This document shows, one piece after another, positions 1-10,729 of a stretch of DNA of 64,000 nucleotides (positions are counted from its first letter, which is position 1; every line of letters starts with the position of its first letter). The position numbers were made by a program, and so were the translations under genes. Source of the DNA: Blastocladiella emersonii ATCC 22665. Its lineage: Eukaryota; Blastocladiomycota; Blastocladiomycetes; Blastocladiales; Blastocladiaceae. The stretch is taken from positions 1,736,001 through 1,800,000 of the forward strand of contig JANHCV010000001.1 in assembly GCA_025594325.1 (NCBI GenBank), written 5' to 3'. The notes below the pieces were generated by a model. That model worked only from the letters and a program-made list of their open reading frames with translations. It ran no database searches and was not told the origin of the DNA.

Positions 1-379
1 TGTGGCGGTCGTCGCGGCGGGAGGGGCTGCGGGCTCATCCTCATCGTCGTCCTTTTCGCTCGCAGCAACCGCCTCCACCTCCTCGCTCCCAGAATCTTCG
101 CCGTCGGATTCCGGTTCCTCGGCCTCCTCGGGCTCGTCCTGTGTGGACTTGCGCGAGGATCGCGTCGACCTGCGCGTCGCAGCAGCAGGAGCAGCGGATT
201 TCGGCGTTGCTACACATGCACTGCGAACTCAGTGATACCCATACGCGACAAGAACATGCGACCGTACCGCCTGAGCGACTAGTACTCTTGTTCGCGGTCC
301 GCTTCGCTGGGGTCGACGCTTCAGCCGCGACCGGCGAGTCGGGCGACGACGCTGGCCGCTTGCGCGTCCGGAGCTTCAT
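1..379 (-). CDS. Charged low-complexity protein, N-terminal part (runs off left edge)
   Basis: Two exons are visible, 379..268 and 209..1, around a 58-nt intron with a GTACGG donor and TGTAG acceptor. The start MKLRTRKRPASS is the first ATG of the open frame. The first exon is basic, with an RTRKR cluster. The second runs from an Arg/Ser-rich patch (RRSTRSSRKST) into a strongly acidic stretch rich in Glu, Asp and Ser, then Ala/Pro/Thr. Alternating basic and acidic disordered segments are common in chromatin or nucleolar proteins, but no domain lies inside the window and I cannot name the family. The 3' end is missing. Confidence 0.6.
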
Positions 380-2087
<1,708 letters not shown>

Positions 2088-2290
2088 TCAGCACACGCGG
2101 GTCCGCGTCCGCGGTTTGCCCAGCTCGCGTCGCGGCGATCGAGCCCGCGTGACCCAGGTTTCGCAGCTTTGGAGTCCTCGGTGGCCATCGTGCCCGGCCG
2201 TGGCCACGAGCAACTTGAGCTCTCGCTCGAGATCGCCTTCGCGAGAAGAGCCGTGAACCGCTCAACGTAACTCTACGCAACACACCGACC

Positions 2291-2849
2291 ATGGCCCGTG
2301 GCAAGCAGAAGGAGGAGTCTCGGTACAGCATCATGAATCAACAAACCTACGGCGCCCGCGGCTCTGCGACGGATCTACGTCGCCGTGAACTTCGCCTTGG
2401 TCTCCCCGCCGAACTGCTGGCCGTGCGGGTGGTCGGACTTGAGACGCGACGGTGCACTGGGCGCCCAGTCCCCGGCGGCAGACTTGCGCTCGTCGCGGAC
2501 GTCGTAGAACAGAGCCGAGGGACACGCCCGAGTCGCACTGTCGAGACCGGTCCGCTGACCACCTGGCTCCCTCGCGCTCCCGCCCCGCTCTCTACTAGTC
2601 TCCGCGCCGAGAAGAGCAAGCCCAAGGAGGGCAAGTCGCAGCTCAAGGACCGCGAAAAGGGCATGCAGTACACCTGCCCCGTGTGCAAGAACCCGTGTGC
2701 CAACTACAAGATCCTGGTCCAGCACATGGAGGGTACGCGCTTGCTCCGGGCTCGAAGCACTCCACTCCCGCACCAGCTCACTTGTCTCCTTCGCCCCGCG
2801 TGTAGCCAAGCACCCCAAGGCCCCGATCCCCGCCGAGGGCTCGTCCTGA
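2291..2849 (+). CDS. Small C2H2 zinc-finger protein of the ZNF706 / 4F5 type
   Basis: A 69-residue protein from exons 2291..2322, 2599..2732 and 2806..2849. It begins MARGKQKEES, the 4F5-like start, continues with a Lys/Glu-rich helix, and has one C2H2 finger (CPVCKNPCANYKILVQHMEAKH) followed by PKAPIP, the arrangement of ZNF706. Proteins of this type are small, basic, nucleic-acid-binding and poorly characterised. Intron 2 is a normal 73 nt (GTACGC...TGTAG). Intron 1, inferred from the family sequence, is 276 nt, starts GTACAG, and is an exact multiple of three with no in-frame stop. An unspliced message would therefore still encode a longer protein. Confidence 0.8.
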
Positions 2850-3225
2850 CGCCTCGCCTACCGTTACCCTACCCCTTCAACCGTTCGTTGCGTCTTGTTG
2901 TTGCTGTTGATTTGTTCTGAATGCCTAGAGTCGTTGTGCGCTTCCCCATCGGTTCGTGTGAGGACCCGTGATGTGCTCTACGTCAAGGAAAGTCGAAACC
3001 CCCGTGTCTCGCACCCGTGTCTCGCGTCCGCGAGTTTATCATGTGATCGCGCGCGCGTTTCAGAGACGCGTCGACGCGCCGCGCCCCCATTCGGCTCAAC
3101 TCGCTGCTCGCTTTGAGTAATACACCACCACCGCTCGCTGCAACGTGATCGTATACCACGATAACTAGATGCATAGATAGACGAAAGCTGCCCGCAATCC
3201 TGATCACCCGTTTCCTCGTTCCAAC
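2850..3225 (+). other. Intergenic, 3' end of ZNF706-like gene and dynein IC promoter
   Basis: No coding sequence supported. The reading frames here lack family signals. I see no clear TATA box ahead of the dynein gene. Confidence 0.4.
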
Positions 3226-5745
3226 ATGAAGGCCATCCGGCGCGCCAAAGTATGCTCCTGCGCCGAGCACCCGCCCCACTCCTTGAGCTCATCTCGAGCT
3301 TTTTCACTCGTCTAGGTGGCCGAGCCGGTCAAGGAGGTCAAGGGCTCCCTCACCTCGCTCAACACGGCGGGCGCTCTAGGTGCCGGTGAGAATGGCGACC
3401 CGTCCAACAACCTCGAGTGGCTGCCGGTACGACTTGTCGCAACTCGATCACCTCGCACAGCGCTAATCCGAGCCCGTGTCACCTTCGTGTAGCCCAAGCA
3501 GCTGCTCAAGCCGACGGGCCAGCTCGCGCTCAACGAAAAGGAGCTCGACGAGGAGCTGACGCGCATCCTCAACGCCAACAACCCGCACGCCCCGCAGAAC
3601 ATTGCGCGATGGATCCACAAGGAGCAGACCTACAAGGCCATGGCGTACAACGAGCACATGGTCACGCACTTCGAGTTTGACGGCTACCTCTCGTTCAAGG
3701 GCGACAACAAGCGCGCCGAGGAGGAGGCCGCCGCGCCCGCTGCGACCGAGGACGGGGCCGCGCCGGGCGAGGGGACCAAGGAGGAGGGCGTCGACGCCGG
3801 CACCACGACCGAGGGCGGACCGCCCACGAGCGCGCCCGAGCCCGAGGTCGTGCTCAAGGAGGAGGTCAAGTCCAACAAGCCGCCCGCGCGGAACCAGTTC
3901 AACTACTCGGAGCGCGCGACGCAGACCGTCAACAACCCGCCGCGGGTACGCTCGTCATCTCGCTCGCAACCTCAAGCCCCCGCTCACGCACCTCGCGCCG
4001 TGTAGAGTCGGAGCACCAACACGGAGCCACCACCGCATCGCACTTTCTCGGGTGCCGTCAACCAGTGGTCCATCTACGACGCGTACATGGAGGACACGCT
4101 GGCCAAGGAGCGCGCCAAGGACAAGGCCAAGGTACGCTTTCGCTCGTAGTCTACGCTGCGCTCGCGGCGACTAACGGAACTCTATGCCGTGTAGAACGCG
4201 GGCGGTAAGGGGCACAAGGACGACGACAAGCCGACGGCGCTGACGACCGAGTCGGCGCACGGCGAGGACGTGTACCACTCGCTCGACTTCTCCAAGCGGC
4301 TGTCGACGCTCGAGCGCATGGCCAACCAGAACACGTACGACGACATCACGCAGGACTTCAAGTACTGGGACGACGCGGCCGACGAGCTGCGCGAGACCAA
4401 GGAGGGCTCGCTGCTCCCGCTGTGGGAGTTCCTGTACATGCGCGAGAAGAAGAAGCAGGTCACGGCGCTCGCGTGGAACCCGACGTGCTCGGACCTGTTC
4501 ATCGTCGCGTATGGGTCCTTCAACTTCACCAAGCAGGGACCCGGCGTCCTGTGCTGCTTCTCGCTCAAGAACCCGTCGTTCCCCGAGCTCATCTTCCACA
4601 CGGCCTCGGGCGTCATGTGCATCGACATCCACCCGAAGCGCCCGCACCTCGTCGCTGCGGGGCTGTACGACGGTTCGTGCCTCGTCTTCGACCTGAGTGC
4701 GCCGTCCGGCCTCGCTGCGTCCGCGGCGGGTGGCGCGGCGGGCGGGCCGGGCGGAGTCGGTGGTTCGAGCTCGAGCGGCGGCAGCGGAGGCTCGGGCTCG
4801 GGCGGCAGCGGCAACGGGTCGTCGGGCAGCGGTGGTTCGGGCAGCAACGGCAGCGTCGGCGGTCCCGGTTCGATCGGCTCGGCACGGTACCGGTCCAACG
4901 TCAAGGAGCAGCACGCGGACCCCGTGTGGCAGGTCGCGTGGCAGCCCGACGATCTCGACGGCAACCCGAACTTCTTCTCCGTGTCGAGCGACGGCGTCGT
5001 CAAGCAGGCGGTCCTGCTCAAGACCGAGCTCATGATGAGCAACGTGATCAAGCTCGCCCTGCACGGGTCGTCGCGCGCCGGCCTGTGCATGGACTTCAAC
5101 AAGAGCAACGACCACATTTTCGTCGTCGGGACCGAGGAGGGCGACCTCATCAAGTGCTCCAAGGACTACAACTCACAGTACCTGCAGACCTTTGATGTAC
5201 GTGCGCTCGCGCTCACCTTACTCGCAGTTGCTCACCCAGCGTACGCGTAGGCGCACTCGATGGCCGTGTACCGGATCCTGTACAACGCCTTCTACACGTC
5301 CGTGTTCCTCACGGCGTCGGGCGACTGGACCGTCAAGCTGTGGGACCACTCGGAGGGCAGCGGGCCGGCGCGGACGCCCATCCTGATCTTCGACTTTGGG
5401 TGTCCCGTGGCCGACGTCGCGTGGGCGCCATACTCGTCGACCGTGTTCGCGGTGGCCACGTCCGAGGGCCGCGTCGTGGTGTACGACCTGGACATCAACA
5501 AGTACGACCCGATCTGCTCGCAGCAGGTGGTCGGCGGCAAGGCGCGGCTGACGCGCATCGCGTTCTGCCCCTTCGAGCCCGTGATCATCGTCGGCGACGA
5601 CCGCGGCACCGTGCTCTCGCTCAAGCTGTCGCCCAACCTGCGCAAGGCGGGCCGCGGCGGCGCGTCCGCGTCGTACGAGGACCAGCGCGATCGACTCGAG
5701 CGAATCGTCCTGCTGTCGCAGGGCAAGGGCAACTCGGGTCGCTAA
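3226..5745 (+). CDS. Axonemal outer-arm dynein intermediate chain (DNAI1 / IC1 family)
   Basis: Six exons (3226..3249, 3316..3426, 3493..3945, 4006..4131, 4195..5196, 5251..5745) give 736 residues. The region KPTGQLALNEKELDEELTRI followed by NANNPHAPQNIARW is the DNAI1 hallmark preceding the WD40 propeller. WD repeats run to the C-terminus, for example ADWTV-type GDWTVKLWDH. In other organisms this subunit anchors outer dynein arms to the axoneme, so the gene implies a motile flagellum (zoospores or gametes). The introns are consistent with GTACG or GTATG donors and TAG acceptors, and a CTAAC branch-like motif precedes the fourth acceptor. Oddities are a Glu/Ala/Gly-rich insert near residues 90-140 and a Gly/Ser linker of about 60 residues (roughly 407-467) between WD repeats. 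Cytoplasmic dynein IC is less likely, given the NNPHAPQN block. Confidence 0.95.
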
Positions 5746-5921
5746 AACGCGACGCGTTTGACGCGTCGTTGGTCGTTATTTGGTGTTATTCTCGCTCACA
5801 ATGTACAGGATTTGATGAATTACGCTTCACTCGAGTATCGAACTCGCACTCCCCAAGATGATCGACAAGTAATGGATGATGAATGAGCGTAGATTGATAT
5901 TACAAGTCGTGATACAATAGC

Positions 5922-6812
5922 TTAGGCCGCCGTCTTGCCAGCACCAGTACCGGCACCGGCTCCCGGCTGCTGAGCCCCAGCACCAGCACCAGCACCTGCG
6001 CCCGGCTGCTGAGCGCCGTTCTGCTGGTCGCCGGCCTTGTTGCCGCCAGCACCCGTCTGGCCACCGGCCTTGTTGCCCCCAGCACCCGTCTGGTTGCCGT
6101 TACCGCCCGCCCGGTTCTGGTTGCCGCCCGCGCGGTTCTGGTTGCCGCCCGCGCGGTTCTGGCCGTTCTGACGACCCCCAGCTCCAGCGCCTGCCCCGAC
6201 ATCGGTCCCGTTTCCGCCCGCACCTGCGCCGAGCCCGTTCCCAGCACCACCGCCAGCACCAGAGAGACCCTGGATCAGGGTGGTGAGCGTATCGAGCTTG
6301 CTGTTGATCTGCGTCAGCTGAGTAGCCATGCCGGCCTGGTTACCGCCCTGGTTACCGCCCCGCTGGTTGCGGCCTCCGTTACGGTTACGGTTCCCGCCCT
6401 GGTTCTGCCCGTTCCCGGCCGTGCTGTTGCGCGCGTTCCCGCCCCCGACGTTTCCGCCGCGGTTCTGGCCATTCCCTCGGTTCTGGCCGTTACCACGGTT
6501 CTGGTTGCCGCCGTTCTGGTTCCCGCCGCCCACCGTCCCGTTGTTGGCGCCTCCGTTACCCGTCGCGCCGCCAGCACCGCCTGCTCCGGCCCCAGCTCCC
6601 GCTCCGGCCCCAGCGCCAGCACCACCCGCCTTGCCGGCGATCTGATCGACGTTGGCGCGGACGTTGACGGCGTTGCGCTTGACGAGCGTCGACTCGTACG
6701 AGGGGATATCGACCGCGACCGGCGCGGCATGGATCTCGGACGAGGACGAGACGAGGACAGCGGCGAGGGCGACAAAAGCCAGGGTGAGCTTGGAGAGGGT
6801 CGAGGTCTTCAT
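5922..6812 (-). CDS. Secreted Gly/Asn/Gln-rich repeat protein
   Basis: A single-exon frame of 296 residues. It starts MKTSTLSKLTLAFVALAAV, a clear signal peptide ending near HAAPVA. The mature part has a short ordered segment (IPSYESTLVKRNAVNVRANV) with a possible KR processing site. Then come long Gly-Ala-rich runs and repeats of the NQNRAGG and GQNRG kind. A short non-repetitive helix (TQLTQINSKLDTLTTLIQGL) sits in the middle of the repeats. No enzyme domain is visible. A wall, adhesive or matrix protein is the natural guess, but nothing proves it. The repeat arrays are nearly identical at DNA level near 6100-6180, so unit number may vary between strains. Confidence 0.75.
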   Translation of the reverse strand: MKTSTLSKLTLAFVALAAVLVSSSSEIHAAPVAVDIPSYESTLVKRNAVNVRANVDQIAGKAGGAGAGAGAGAGAGAGGAGGATGNGGANNGTVGGGNQNGGNQNRGNGQNRGNGQNRGGNVGGGNARNSTAGNGQNQGGNRNRNGGRNQRGGNQGGNQAGMATQLTQINSKLDTLTTLIQGLSGAGGGAGNGLGAGAGGNGTDVGAGAGAGGRQNGQNRAGGNQNRAGGNQNRAGGNGNQTGAGGNKAGGQTGAGGNKAGDQQNGAQQPGAGAGAGAGAQQPGAGAGTGAGKTAA

Positions 6813-7909
6813 GTTGTTTACAGGTGTGTGTTTGTGTGCGAGGCGCGCAGCGTCTTGATCTCGAAGAGTGGTTGTTGAAGTGTAGTGGTAGTGGAGCGTT
6901 GCAGTAGACCAGCTATGCACGCGTGAGGATGGATGGTTGGGTTGATGGGGTTGGTGATCTGAGCGAGTAGGAGTGCGGGGGCGCCGGCCGTATTTGAACG
7001 ATCCGTGGACCGGCCGCGATGGAAGCCGTCGAGTCGTACTCTCAGCGCGCGCGCGAGGAGCGCGCCATACTCCCGCGTTCCATGGGCACCAGCGTCGCAG
7101 CGTCGCGCTTGTCCCTGTCATGTCTCCAAGTCATTGAACGCGCACCCGGTGAGCATTGAAGCGCGGCGCCATGGCGCACCATGAGCCTCGCGAGTACTAA
7201 CACGCCGGGCACTTGGACCTCGCTGTGATCGCGTCCTGACCATGGCGCAGGCGCCGTGGCGGCCGCGAGGCTGACACAGGACGCGGGTTGCGCCGATGAG
7301 TGCAGGGACGCGATAAATGCGGTCATGGGCGACCATGGACTGAACCGGCACACGGGGAGATCCATGAGCCGCCGTGGCGCGCGGTGGTTGGTGAGCGTGG
7401 CGCATCGCGACCAGACGTTTCGAGTCCTTCAAGCCCGCGAAAGAGTGCGTCACCCGTTTGAAAGCGTTGAAACTCGACCTCGGCAGGGTCAGTCGGTGGT
7501 GCGACTCGTCGTGCTTGCAGATCATGAGAGCGACATGTCGCCGTTCGCCGTTTGCAGTCGTCTCAGGATGTTACCATTGCAACGCCCTCGGGCCGGCCTG
7601 CATCGTTGGACTCACGTTCACTCTATACGAAACGTTTTAGTGTCCGATCTGCGACTGCAACGCCAGCTTCAGCCATGTCTCGCGGACTGTCTCCGACCTT
7701 CGCGACGCGTCTCGCGAAGCGCGTCATTCAGCACGTGTGCGGCGGCGATCAAACACGTCGCGCGGTCGCCACCGCCAAACAGCGAGCAGCCGACCTCACC
7801 GCTGCTCCTCACCAACCACGAAGCACACGGATCAGAAGCCTTCCTGACTGCCTGCATTTCCTCGGCAGTGCAACACCACGTCATCAAAAACTGCTCAAAC
7901 CTCTCGACC
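6813..7909. other. Intergenic between divergent secreted-protein and SLP2 genes
   Basis: About 1.1 kb with no supported gene. Reading frames here on both strands lack family resemblance and look like GC-driven chance frames. It should hold both promoters. The stretch just upstream of 7910 is a plausible 5' leader of the SLP2 gene. Confidence 0.4.
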
Positions 7910-9243
7910 ATGCTCGCCCTCACCTCGCTGGCACAGCGTCGCGCCCCGTCGCGGGCAGTGACGCCCCTGATCCTGCGAGCGGCAGCAAGCGCTGCTCCCC
8001 GTGTTGCCGCCCAGGCCGCCATGATGTCGACAGGTCGCTCGATGCCTCGCGCTCTTACGGGCAGCGGAAGCGGATCGAGTCTTCCCTGGAACACTGGTTC
8101 GTTCCCTGATACCACTTACGAGTCGAGCGTACGACTTAGTCCCGGAAACCAAATCGTGTAGTCGTCAAGTTTGTTCCGCAGCAGCAGTCGTGGGTCGTTG
8201 AGCGCTTCGGCAAGTTCTCGCGCGTGCTGGAGCCTGGTCTCGCGATCCTGGTCCCCTTCGTCGAGCGCATCGCGTACGTGCACTCGCTCAAGGAGGTGGC
8301 CGTCGAGATCCCGTCGCAGAGCGCCATCACCGCCGACAACGTGTCGCTCGAGCTCGACGGCGTGCTCTACTACCGCATCATCGACCCCGTCAAGGCGAGT
8401 TACGGTGTCGAAGAGCCCGTGTTCGCCGTCGCCCAGCTCGCGCAGACGACCATGCGCGCCGAGATTGGCCGCCTCACGCTCGACCGGACCCTCGCCGAGC
8501 GCGCCGAGCTCAACACGCAGATCGTCGAGGCGATCGGCGCTGCCGCCGGCGCGTGGGGCATCCAGTGCCTCCGGTACGAGGTGCGCGACATCCACCTGCC
8601 CAACTCGGTCATCACGTCTATGCACTCGCAGGTGTCGGCCGAGCGGTCCAAGCGCGCCGCCATCCTCGAGTCCGAGGGTCGCCGCCAGGCTGCCATCAAC
8701 GTCGCTGAGGGCCACAAGCAGGCGCGCGTCCTCGCGTCCGAGGCCGAGCGGATCTCGGCCATCAACGCCGCCGAGGGTGCCGCGCGCGCGGTGCTCCTGC
8801 ACGCTGACGCCACGGCCAAGGGGATCTCGCAGGTCGCGGCCGCCATTGCCAACGGTGACGGTACGGGCGAGCGCGGAACCGACGCCGCCGCGCTGCAGGT
8901 CGCTGAGCGGTGGGTCGACGCGTGGGGCGGCATCGCCAAGAACGCCGGCTCCGTCGTCGTGGTCCCGTCCGGCATGGGCGACGCCGCGGGCATGGTGACC
9001 TCGGGCATGTCGCTGTTCAAGAACCTGACCGAGAAGTCGGATCGCCAGCAGCAGCAGGCGTCGTCTACGTCGACCACCGCACCGAGCTCGACCGCGCGGC
9101 TCGCTGACGCTGCCGTGTTCAACCCCGCGTACCCGACCGAGTTTGGCAGCGGCTCGTTCGACTCTTCGCCCTCCACGCCCATGAGCAAGACCGTCGAGGA
9201 GCTCAACCGCGAGATCTTCGAGGAGACGCTCTGCGTGAAGTAA
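7910..9243 (+). CDS. Mitochondrial stomatin-like protein 2 (SPFH/band 7)
   Basis: Inner-membrane scaffold protein of the SPFH family that works with prohibitins and cardiolipin-rich domains. Exons 7910..8096 and 8162..9243 give 422 residues. The N-terminus MLALTSLAQRRAPSRAVTPL is Arg/Ala-rich without acidic residues, as expected for a mitochondrial presequence. The 65-nt intron starts GTTCGT and ends GTGTAG, and its removal restores LPWNTVVKFVPQQQSWVVER, the SLP2 signature. The band 7 domain continues through FGKFSRVLEPGLAILVPF and VHSLKEVAVEIPSQ. Two shorter splice choices at the same acceptor region were excluded because they break frame or leave an 11-nt intron. The C-terminus is Ser/Thr-rich and divergent. 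Confidence 0.93.
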
Positions 9244-10161
9244 GAGCGGTGTTCCTCGCCCTTTTGATCACACGTGTCTTTGGAATACACGCAGACTGTA
9301 CATTCTACCGAGGGTGGTTCGAGGCAGGGGGGCTTCTGCTCGAGGATGAGCAGCAGGGCTGCGCGTTGGTCGAGGTCGGCGACCGACCACCAACGTCGAA
9401 AAGTGGCTGAGCGCCACTCACGTGTGCCTGCGCCACTTTCCCCTCGTCAGGCAATCCCCTCCGCTGGCCCTTTGTGCTGAGGAGCGCGCTTCACTGCCAA
9501 CCCTCCTGCTTTTTTGCCAGCGATTTCAAAATGGGACGCTCACGACCCCGCCATGCAGCTCGCCGACCGCCGTGCCGCCCGCGCACGACCATGAAACCAC
9601 GACGAACGAACGAACCGACGATGACGTCGGGCCCATGCATCAACGCCGCCGCTACCGCCCCCTCGCATTCGCCGCGACGCCGGACTCTCGCCCCCCTTCC
9701 GGCGTGTCCATGCGTGACCGTCCGTGAGGTGGAAACCAACGTCTTGTGCTGGAAACTCGCGGATGTTTGGACGTGACCACCCGCACGCATGCACGCCGTC
9801 ACGCCGCTGAACGCGCGCATTCAGAAACGCCGCTCAATGGATGCACGCCGAAACGCCTCCTGGCGAAACGCTGCCCGACGCCGCTACGCTGAGCGGTGTC
9901 TGCGCGTACGCGCGAGACGCGGCTGGCGTGCTGGACGAATGCACGCCGAACGTTTGCATCGAGAATTGCTGTCGGACCTCTCCGCGGCACCAACGTCTCG
10001 CCAGCTGGCTGGGCTGCCGTCGCCGTCGTCGTCGTCGTTCTGTCGTCACCGTGGTTTCTGGTCGCAGCTGCGAAAACTGCGGTCGGCCCGCTGCATCTGC
10101 ATTTTCTGCGCCCGCACGAACTCGGTTTCTAACGACCGTTCACGTCTTTGGGCCGCTCTAG
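9244..10161 (+). other. Upstream region and unplaced first exon of the eL37 gene
   Basis: No complete gene is visible. The eL37 start codon must lie here, upstream of the acceptor at 10161, but I cannot place the short first exon: no ATG followed at the right phase by a GT donor is evident. A CTAAC branch-point-like motif lies about 30 nt before the acceptor. The stretch also has scattered copies of a TGCACGCC-type short motif (about 9787-9950), probably simple drift in GC-rich DNA. Confidence 0.45.
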
Positions 10162-10425
10162 TCCAAGGGTACCCCCTCGTTCGGTAAGCGCCACACCAAG
10201 TCGCACACGCTGTGCCGTCGCTGCGGCAACCGCGCCTTCCACAACCAGAAGAAGACGTGCGCGTCGTGCGGCTACCCCTCCGCCAAGGTCCGCTCGTACA
10301 ACTGGTCCGAGAAGGCCAAGCGCCGCAAGACCACCGGCACCGGCCGCATGCGCCACCTCAAGCTCGTCAACCGCCGCTTCACCAACGGCTTCCGCTCGGG
10401 CACCCCCAAGGCCAAGTCCGAGTAA
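10162..10425 (+). CDS. RPL37: Ribosomal protein eL37 (large subunit), main exon
   Basis: Small zinc-finger protein of the 60S subunit. This exon encodes 87 residues from [20 protein letters not shown] to the stop at 10423-10425. It contains the CxxC...CxxC zinc ribbon ([20 protein letters not shown]) and the near-invariant [19 protein letters not shown]. It is preceded by CTCTAG, and the frame is closed by that TAG, so it is an internal acceptor and not a start. Only the initiator Met, perhaps plus one residue, should be missing, encoded by an upstream mini-exon, as is common for ribosomal protein genes in fungi. The identity is certain; the 5' end is unresolved. Confidence 0.93.
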   Translation, partial: SKGTPSFGKRHTKSHTLCRRCGNRAFHNQKKTCASCGYPSAKVRSYNWSEKAKRRKTTGTGRMRHLKLVNRRFTNGFRSGTPKAKSE

Positions 10426-10729
10426 GGTCTCCACGGTCCCCCGCAGGCTTACGAGTGTCATGGTGGTGTAACTTTTGAAGAAACGTTGCCCCCGCTACCT
10501 TTTTTTTTTCCTTGAACGCTTGACCCTCATGCTTGAGCTCGTCGGCCTGCGCATAGTCAACTCAGAACGAGTGGCGCAACACGTCGTACGCGTCACGAGT
10601 GTCTTGAACCGCCCCTGCTCGAAGTTCTCCCCTGTCGAGTGAGCTTCGAGAGGTGAGGAGTCCTGGCGGTGTGGCGCATCGCGTCCATGAACGCGTCGGG
10701 ACGCAAAGACCCATGTATTTCGCACATTA
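10426..10729. other. Convergent intergenic gap, eL37 / ATG9 3' ends
   Basis: Holds the 3' ends of two converging genes. It includes a T-rich run near 10500-10511. No gene seen. Confidence 0.5.

Noticed and set aside
8129-8161. A 33-nt or 11-nt intron in the SLP2 gene using the GTACGA at 8129
   Set aside because: The 33-nt choice puts the second exon out of frame and the 11-nt choice is too short to splice. The GTTCGT donor at 8097 gives a 65-nt intron and restores the family sequence.
9531-9540. ATG at about 9532 as the eL37 start
   Set aside because: It is followed by GGACGC instead of a GT donor at the needed phase, so the first exon remains unplaced.
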